Assembly (NCBI RefSeq): GCF_009759665.1
Contig: NZ_WQNE01000053.1
Span: 1 to 38,280 of the forward strand
DNA from: Bradyrhizobium cajani
GTDB lineage: Bacteria > Pseudomonadota > Alphaproteobacteria > Rhizobiales > Xanthobacteraceae
DNA length: 38,280 nt
Reading direction: 5' to 3'
Numbering within the stretch: position 1 is the stretch's first letter; each line of letters opens with the position of its first letter. Made by a program: the position numbers and the translations under genes. Positions 33,696-38,280 of this stretch are shown one piece after another. The notes below the pieces were generated by a model, which did no database searches, had not been told where the DNA came from, and worked only from the letters and a program-made list of their open reading frames with translations.

Positions 33696-34925
33696 TCATG
33701 CCTTTTCGTTTCCGCTCCAAACCGACAGGTCGGTGGGCCCTTCCGTGGCAAAGAGCAGAACCTTGGCGGACTGATCGAGGCCAAGTCTCTTTCTGTCCTT
33801 CTCTTCGGCTGCCCTTAAGAGGCCCGCCAATCCCGCCGCTCCCGACTCTCCAACGCGAAGACGCTGATCGCCTGAAACGCCCTCATTAAGCAAACGTACC
33901 GCGTCCGCGGCCTCTTCATCCGTTACCGTGATGTAGCCGCTGGTCAACTCTTCGATGATCGGCCAGACCAATAACGATGGGCTTTGGCATTCAAGCATCG
34001 ACATGTTCGTCGCAGGCCCAGGCGGGAGCCGCACGGGCATCTTGGCTCGGGCGCTTTCGTAAAGGCATGCCGACCGTTCTGGCTCGATGATCCAAAGATG
34101 GGTATCGCGGCCGAATAGACCCCGTGCCGAGCCATGGCCGAACACGCTAGCTGCAAGACCTCCAACACCAGCCTGAACCAGAACATGCGTAAACGGCTTT
34201 GACTGTCCTGCCGTGGCCGCAATGATTTCATCGATCAGTATCGCATACCCCTGGACCACAAACGTGCAAGCGGTGTCGTCCTCCCCGGGGCCGACCGTAT
34301 CCGGGACAGCGATCCAACCGTCCTGCGAGGCAGCCTTGGCCGCAGCCTCGACCGAGTCGTTATAGTCTCCGGCCACGCGCACGATCGCAGCGCCGAGCCG
34401 CGAGATATGAGCGGCCCGCTCGTCGCTCACGCCGGCGTGGAGATATACGACCGCCCGCGCTCCGATGAGCCTCGCTCCGGCCGAAACCGAACGGCCATGG
34501 TTGCCGTCCGAAGCACATGAAAATGTGAGCCCTGAAAGCATAGATCGTACGCCCGGCTCCGCCAATTCTGCAGGCAGAATCGAGCGTCCAGTCCGCCTCT
34601 CAACGTGCTTCATTGCGAGTTTCAGCACTGCGTAGGCTCCGCCGAGCCCCTTGAAGCTGCCTATGCCAAGCCGCTGTGTCTCATCCTTGATCCAGATTTC
34701 GCCGAGCCCCAGCTTTTCGGCGGTACGCGGCAGAGAAATCAGGCTGGTCGGTGCATAGCGCGGGCAGGCCTGAAGGAGGCGGAGGGGCTCATTTCCTGCG
34801 TTGCGATCGCACCACCAAGGAGCCTGTTTTAAGCCGGGTGAACGATTGCGCAGCAGAAAGGGCCGATGATTGGCAAGCGTTTCCGACGGAGTTCCCGCGG
34901 GCTTTGAGGTGGGTACCAAGGTCAT
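33696..34925 (-). CDS. dpaL: Diaminopropionate ammonia-lyase-like PLP enzyme (DpaL/YgeX family)
   Basis: A 409-residue fold-type II PLP enzyme. The Schiff-base lysine is K92 in GIGSFKGLGGAYAV. The phosphate and substrate loop is ASDGNHGRSVSAGARLIGA, and VQAGVGGLAASV and RVGESGAAGLAGLL match diaminopropionate ammonia-lyase, which converts 2,3-diaminopropionate to pyruvate and two ammonia. Threonine dehydratase-like enzymes such as EutB are the alternative. The length is the family norm (about 400). AGGAGG directly abuts the ATG at 34925 with no spacer, so initiation may be at TTG two codons later, which would have the ideal six-base spacing. It is divergent from the class V PLP enzyme. Confidence 0.85.
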   Translation of the reverse strand: MTLVPTSKPAGTPSETLANHRPFLLRNRSPGLKQAPWWCDRNAGNEPLRLLQACPRYAPTSLISLPRTAEKLGLGEIWIKDETQRLGIGSFKGLGGAYAVLKLAMKHVERRTGRSILPAELAEPGVRSMLSGLTFSCASDGNHGRSVSAGARLIGARAVVYLHAGVSDERAAHISRLGAAIVRVAGDYNDSVEAAAKAASQDGWIAVPDTVGPGEDDTACTFVVQGYAILIDEIIAATAGQSKPFTHVLVQAGVGGLAASVFGHGSARGLFGRDTHLWIIEPERSACLYESARAKMPVRLPPGPATNMSMLECQSPSLLVWPIIEELTSGYITVTDEEAADAVRLLNEGVSGDQRLRVGESGAAGLAGLLRAAEEKDRKRLGLDQSAKVLLFATEGPTDLSVWSGNEKA

Positions 34926-35145
34926 CCTCCTGGCAAGCAAGTACGATCCTCTCGGACCGTACTTTGCCAACCCGTGAGGCCGTTTGGCGCAATCTATGAA
35001 GCCGCAAATGACGGATTTTGGCATTGTGGGCCTTAAAATGGCGGGTTTGGGCTCTTCTGTCAGGCATGTTTCCAGAGATGTTGATCGAAGACCGGTAGTG
35101 CCTGCGAATCTGTCCATCTACCGCGTCGCGAAGAAGGGACTTCGG

Positions 35146-36369
35146 GTGCATAATATTCGAAAGCAAACTGCAAGCTCGATCAGCGATCTTTCCGATGCCG
35201 ACGTCGTTCGCTTGCGAGCGGATACGCCCGGCGTTGCACACCGAATCCACTTCAATAATGCCGGCGCTGCGTTGATGCCGAGCCCCGTCGTTGATGGCAT
35301 GGTCGCATACCTCCGGCGCGAAGCCACAATCGGCGGCTACGAAGCGAGTGCTGAAAGCACGGCGCGTTTGGAGGGCGTATACGATAGCATTGCTCGACTA
35401 GTCGGCTCAAAGCGCGAAGAAATTGCGCTGACTGAGAATGCCACTCTGGCATGGCAGCGCGCCTTCTATTCGCTCCGCTTTGGCCCTGGCGACCGAATTC
35501 TGACCACCTCCGCAGAGTTTGCGGCAAACTATGTTGCGTTCTTGCAGGTCGCCCGCCGTACGGGCGCACGGGTCGAGGTTATACCCGACGACGCCGATCA
35601 GGTTATGGACCCGGAGGCGCTCGAGCGAATGATTGATGAGCGCGTAAGGCTGATCGCCATCACGTGGATACCGACCAACGGCGGCTTGGTGAACCCAGCG
35701 GAAACCGTGGGACGCATTGCGCGCACTCATAGTGTTCCCTACCTGCTGGATGCGTGCCAGGCTGTTGGCCAGATCCCCGTCGACGTCCGCGCACTTGGTT
35801 GCGACATGCTGACGGCAACAGGTCGGAAATTCTTGCGTGGTCCGCGCGGAACCGGCTTCCTCTACATGCGCGACGATTTCCTAAAGGACATTGAACCGGC
35901 CATGATAGATCTGTTCGGCGCACCTTGGGTTGGACCTGAGCGCTACGAACTTAGATCGGACGCACGGCGATTCGAGACGTGGGAAGCGAACTATGCGGCC
36001 CGGGTTGGACTTGGGGTCGCTGTCGATTACGCACTTTCAATCGGCATCGATAGAATCGAACGACGTTGCCGCCTGCTTGCGAACGAATTGCGCGCAGCAC
36101 TCGGCGCAATCCCGGGAGTGTCGCTGCACGATCTCGGAGATCGTCCCGCTTCAATCGTCTCCTTCACCATTCGTGATGTGGGTGCACGCGAGGTCATGCG
36201 TCGGTTGGCAGCAGGGAAAATCAATGTGTCAGTCTCACCACCAACAAGCACCCCGTTAGACTCAACGCGCAGAGACCTTCCTGATATCGTTCGCGCATCG
36301 CCGCACTACTACAATACATTCCAGGAGGTCGAAACTCTCGTGTCGGCTGTCCACCGAATATGCACTTGA
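35146..36369 (+). CDS. Class V aminotransferase-fold PLP enzyme (cysteine desulfurase / EgtE / isopenicillin epimerase-like)
   Basis: A 407-residue protein if started at GTG 35146, with AAGAAGG eight bases upstream. The frame is open further up to 34984, but that part overlaps the divergent ammonia-lyase leader and shows no conserved character. IHFNNAGAALMPSPVVDGM, IALTENATLAWQRAFYS, LLDACQAVGQIPVDV and the Schiff-base lysine in TGRKFLRGPRGTGFLY define the class V fold. NNAGAALMP and the ending HYYNTFQEVETL resemble EgtE-type C-S lyases and related cysteine desulfurase-like proteins. No SufS-type active Cys loop is apparent. The precise reaction is unknown. Placement beside a diamino-acid lyase suggests transamination or beta-elimination of the same compound class. 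Confidence 0.82.
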   Translation: MHNIRKQTASSISDLSDADVVRLRADTPGVAHRIHFNNAGAALMPSPVVDGMVAYLRREATIGGYEASAESTARLEGVYDSIARLVGSKREEIALTENATLAWQRAFYSLRFGPGDRILTTSAEFAANYVAFLQVARRTGARVEVIPDDADQVMDPEALERMIDERVRLIAITWIPTNGGLVNPAETVGRIARTHSVPYLLDACQAVGQIPVDVRALGCDMLTATGRKFLRGPRGTGFLYMRDDFLKDIEPAMIDLFGAPWVGPERYELRSDARRFETWEANYAARVGLGVAVDYALSIGIDRIERRCRLLANELRAALGAIPGVSLHDLGDRPASIVSFTIRDVGAREVMRRLAAGKINVSVSPPTSTPLDSTRRDLPDIVRASPHYYNTFQEVETLVSAVHRICT

Positions 36370-36744
36370 ATGGTAGCCTTCCCGAGGCTGGCTAGTCGGA
36401 CGCATCGGCGCTCAACACTGGCTCCCATAATATAAGCGAGTGGCTTCACTCGCGGGGCTTGAGGCCGCCAGATTAAGACGGCAATTTGCCATTCAACCGT
36501 CGCTGACAGGATTGGCTGTCGTGGGAGAGTCCTTTGGCAAGTCTTCAGGGTCGTTGAGGCGACCGGTGATGACGATGAAACGCAGGTTTGGCTCGCCGTA
36601 GCAAGCCCAGCCAAGCGCCGACGCTGGTCCTCTCCGCCGTTCCTGAAGGATGGACTGCGGAAGTATTGAGTGTCGACCTGACACCAAGCAGCAGCGCACG
36701 TTTGAGGAGCTTTACCTGGAACCCGGGGATATTCTGGACAAGGC
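36370..36744. other. Intergenic region, no supported gene
   Basis: Overlapping minus-strand frames cross 36480-36760 (FIVITGRLNDPEDLPK in one, LVQNIPGFQVKLLKRALLLG in another). They are in different registers and none shows a recognisable domain or ribosome site. The stretch may be a decayed gene or IS fragment. Confidence 0.35.
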
Positions 36745-36990
36745 CTAAGAAGGCTTCCACCTTTCGCTTTCAGCCTTGTTCGCGGCCTTGAGCCGGTCTC
36801 TAATGTAGTCGGAGATTTCGCCAATCTCAGCCTGCAAATCCGCTTCTGAAATATCCTGCCCCTTGGCAGCCTCGACTAGACGCCGCGAGAGTTCCGCCAC
36901 ATCCTGCGAGGCGCCGGCAGTTCGATACTGCTCGACAGCGTGGATACTGTTCTCGGTCCAGAAATCTATAAACTCGCGTGCCTTGCTCAC
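36745..36990 (-). CDS. Small DUF768-like protein
   Basis: An 81-residue protein from GTG 36990, preceded by AAGGGGAT. The sequence is helical and acidic: FIDFWTENSIHAVEQYR, DVAELSRRLVEAAKGQDISE and ADLQAEIGEISDYIRDRLKA. It resembles the DUF768 group of small rhizobial proteins that occur in several copies in Mesorhizobium and Bradyrhizobium, often in accessory islands. The function is unknown. There are no membrane or export signals. Confidence 0.65.
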   Translation of the reverse strand: MSKAREFIDFWTENSIHAVEQYRTAGASQDVAELSRRLVEAAKGQDISEADLQAEIGEISDYIRDRLKAANKAESERWKPS

Positions 36991-37102
36991 CGTATCCCCT
37001 TACGCGGTCCTTAGAGCGTTAGCGCTGGGCGGCAAATAGGCAAGAAAAACGCCCCCGTCGGCACTTTTGTGTCGGCCCGTTTTCTCGTTAATCCGCTTCC
37101 GG

Positions 37103-37422
37103 CTATTCAGCCGCCTGCGCGAACATCCCGTCAGCCGACGCAGCCAGCGGCAGGCGTGCGGCGTCCTCCCGGAGGCTCTCACAGCTACGATCAAGCCACT
37201 CAGGCTCATAGGGCAACTCATCATTCAGCACCAGGACCTTCCGGCTCAGTTCGCGCCAGTCTGCGCGGGCGCATCGAGCACCCTTTCGGCGATCCCGCAC
37301 GCTGTGTGCGTCATCTCTTCAACGACGGCGTCGGGAAGCAGGCCACGGGCCAGGTTTCGCACCTTTTCGTGGGTGGAAAGATATTGGGAGAGCGTGGTGG
37401 GGCGTTCGGCGGTCTGCGGCAT
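37103..37422 (-). other. Two overlapping small open frames, unrecognised
   Basis: An ATG at 37422 opens a 58-codon frame (MPQTAERPTTLSQYLSTHE, RNLARGLLPDAVVEEMTH) to a TGA at 37246. A second frame overlaps it, 37300-37103 (LSRKVLVLNDELPYEPEWLD, ...DGMFAQAAE). Both look amphipathic and plausible as protein, but neither has a good ribosome site or a family I recognise. They could be the two halves of one small gene broken by a frameshift near 37250-37300. Confidence 0.35.
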
Positions 37423-37519
37423 TCAGCGATATAGCGATTTTCGATATCGCTAGCGATAGCGGGCATCAATGCAAGCGGCAACCGCTAGGACTAGCTAGAT
37501 TTAATCAAACCATTATAAT

Positions 37520-37798
37520 CAGAGGTGGTCACAACAGCAATTGGCCGATGCGTCCAAAGTCGGCAACGCGACGATCAGAAATTTCGAGGGCAGTAAATCC
37601 ACTCCGCAGCACGCTACCCTTGATGTGCTGAAGCGCGCCCTCGAATCTGCAGGCGTCATCTTCCTCAACGACGGCCAATCTATCGTCGGCGGGCCAGGTG
37701 TGAGGTTGGCCAACGCAGAGCGCCATATTGACTGGCGAAATCTGCCGAGCCGAACATTTCACCCTCCTCGTCTGGCTGTAGGCGCCCGGCGCGAATGA
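37520..37798 (+). pseudogene. XRE-type helix-turn-helix regulator, N-terminally truncated
   Basis: Reading from 37520 the frame gives QRWSQQQLADASKVGNATIR, NFEGSKSTPQHATLDVLKRA and LESAGVIFLNDG...GGPGVRL. This is the second half of the HTH and the usual tail of short rhizobial XRE regulators. The roughly 20 residues before WSQQQLA are missing, because a TAA (37502-37504) lies just upstream in frame. The C-terminal 25 residues after GVRLA also look unlike the family. It is therefore a remnant. Confidence 0.65.
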
Positions 37799-38154
37799 TC
37801 GGGAAGTAGTAGCGTTGCATAGGAGAGTTTTCCACCGCGACGGTCATGCGCTCATATCAGAGCGGGACGCACCTATGCGCGGCTGGCAACTGCCGTTTTC
37901 TTGCGTGCTTGGACTGCACCTCAAAGCGCGAACGAGTATCCTAACGCCGCTGCAGGGAGTATGATGTAGATTTGCAACGCGCTGCGATTTTGAGCGGTGC
38001 GTGATGCTGCTCTACATTCACTCGGTCATGATGATCGAGTCGTGGCTCGATTTCTGGCTTACCGCAGCCCAACTCTCGCCCCGGCATGCTACCTGCGCTG
38101 GGGCACCTCATTCGGGGACGACTTGGAGTCCTGGCAGACTATCGGTCGTGATTG
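37799..38154. other. Region without a supported gene (downstream exon side of the group II intron)
   Basis: No coding signature was found on either strand. The minus-strand bases right after the intron 3' end (CAATCACGACCGATAGTC from 38154) are the 3' exon or insertion target. Confidence 0.4.
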
Positions 38155-38280
38155 GTCGCGGTAGGGACGCTCATTGCTGGGCGCCCCCCGCACAGATCCG
38201 TACGTGCGGCTTTCCCGCATACGGCTCCCACCTCGGGTGAGTAGCGGTGAAGCGTGTTCGGGGCCAAGGATGGAGGATTT
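38155..38280 (-). mobile_element. Group II intron, 3' end with domains V and VI (5' part outside window)
   Basis: On the minus strand, 38227-38195 reads GAGCCGTATGCGGGAAAG, then CCGCACGTACGGATC. This is nearly the canonical domain V hairpin (catalytic AGC triad, GAAA loop region, CG bulge). Domain VI follows at about 38193-38158: CGGGGGGCGC pairs with GCGTCCC..CCG, leaving a bulged A in CCCTACCG as the branch-point candidate. The intron would end ...CCGCGAC at 38155. The loop has one base fewer than usual, and one base pair in the lower stem is G opposite A. The reverse transcriptase gene, if present, lies beyond the right edge. Confidence 0.75.

Noticed and set aside
34984..35145. Upstream extension of the class V PLP enzyme by 54 residues
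   Set aside because: The extension lacks family similarity and lies in the divergent promoter region. GTG 35146 has a ribosome site and gives the usual length.
36493..36824. Minus-strand frames as an IS5-type transposase remnant
   Set aside because: Vague resemblance only. No DDE motif or consistent frame.
38001..38240. Plus-strand 79-codon frame ending ...RTCGFPAYGSHLG
   Set aside because: Its 3' part is the reverse complement of group II intron domain V, a common spurious frame next to such introns.
1..38280. CRISPR array, tRNA, rRNA, nod box, prophage attachment site
   Set aside because: Looked for by eye. No regularly spaced repeats, cloverleaf, rRNA segment or convincing nod-box was seen. 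A covariance or motif scan could still find weak cases.

Overview
The window looks like an accessory, island-type region of an alphaproteobacterium of the Rhizobiales, most probably Bradyrhizobium or a close relative. The reasons are a high-GC coding style, a DUF768-like small protein, a nitrate-type ABC transporter resembling Bradyrhizobium versions, a creatinase-like/Lrp/polyamine-type ABC catabolic locus, and many IS remnants. The genus is inferred from recognised protein families; no 16S or housekeeping marker is present.

Layout. (1) 1-10914 is a secondary-metabolism region. A large NRPS reads leftward off the window edge. It has a formyltransferase-like starter domain, a half condensation domain, a predicted valine A domain, PCP, a full C domain and the start of a second A domain. 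Reading rightward are an Fe(II)/2-oxoglutarate oxygenase and, past a patch of IS3, IS4 and IS110 debris, an adjacent pair made of a HemN-like radical SAM enzyme and a SAM methyltransferase. (2) 10945-13232 is transposon debris. A complete IS256-family element with a 9-bp target duplication sits inside the first codons of an already decayed IS110-family transposase. (3) 13265-20419 is the most striking locus. It is an intact leftward operon for a copper membrane monooxygenase (the pMMO/AMO superfamily, order C-A-B). After it come a small exported membrane-anchored protein, CopC, a CopD-cytochrome c-thioredoxin-like fusion, a His/Met-rich exported protein, and the first 77 codons of an acyl-CoA synthetase joined by an ATGA overlap. 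All copper ligands checked in subunits B and C are present. (4) 21412-26178 is a decaying stretch on the same strand: an acetate-permease-like symporter with three frameshifts, its DUF485 partner (intact), and a nitrate-type ABC transporter whose permease has an amber codon and whose binding protein has two frameshifts. (5) 26335-36369 is a nitrogen-compound catabolism locus: M20 amidohydrolase, polyamine-type ABC transporter with a fused double permease, frameshifted creatinase/ectoine-hydrolase-like protein, Lrp regulator, diaminopropionate ammonia-lyase-like enzyme and a class V PLP enzyme. (6) 36370-38280 holds small genes and debris, ending with domains V and VI of a group II intron that enters from the right edge on the minus strand.

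How the genes may work together. The monooxygenase operon carries its own copper delivery (CopC/CopD and His/Met-rich protein). A coupled acyl-CoA synthetase and a nearby monocarboxylate symporter suggest an ancestral short-chain hydrocarbon or alcohol to acid to acyl-CoA route, although the substrate could equally be ammonia or methane. The catabolic locus looks like uptake, deacylation or ring opening, and deamination of a cationic diamino compound. The NRPS, oxygenase, radical SAM enzyme and methyltransferase could make a modified peptide, but IS debris separates them and a shared pathway is inference.
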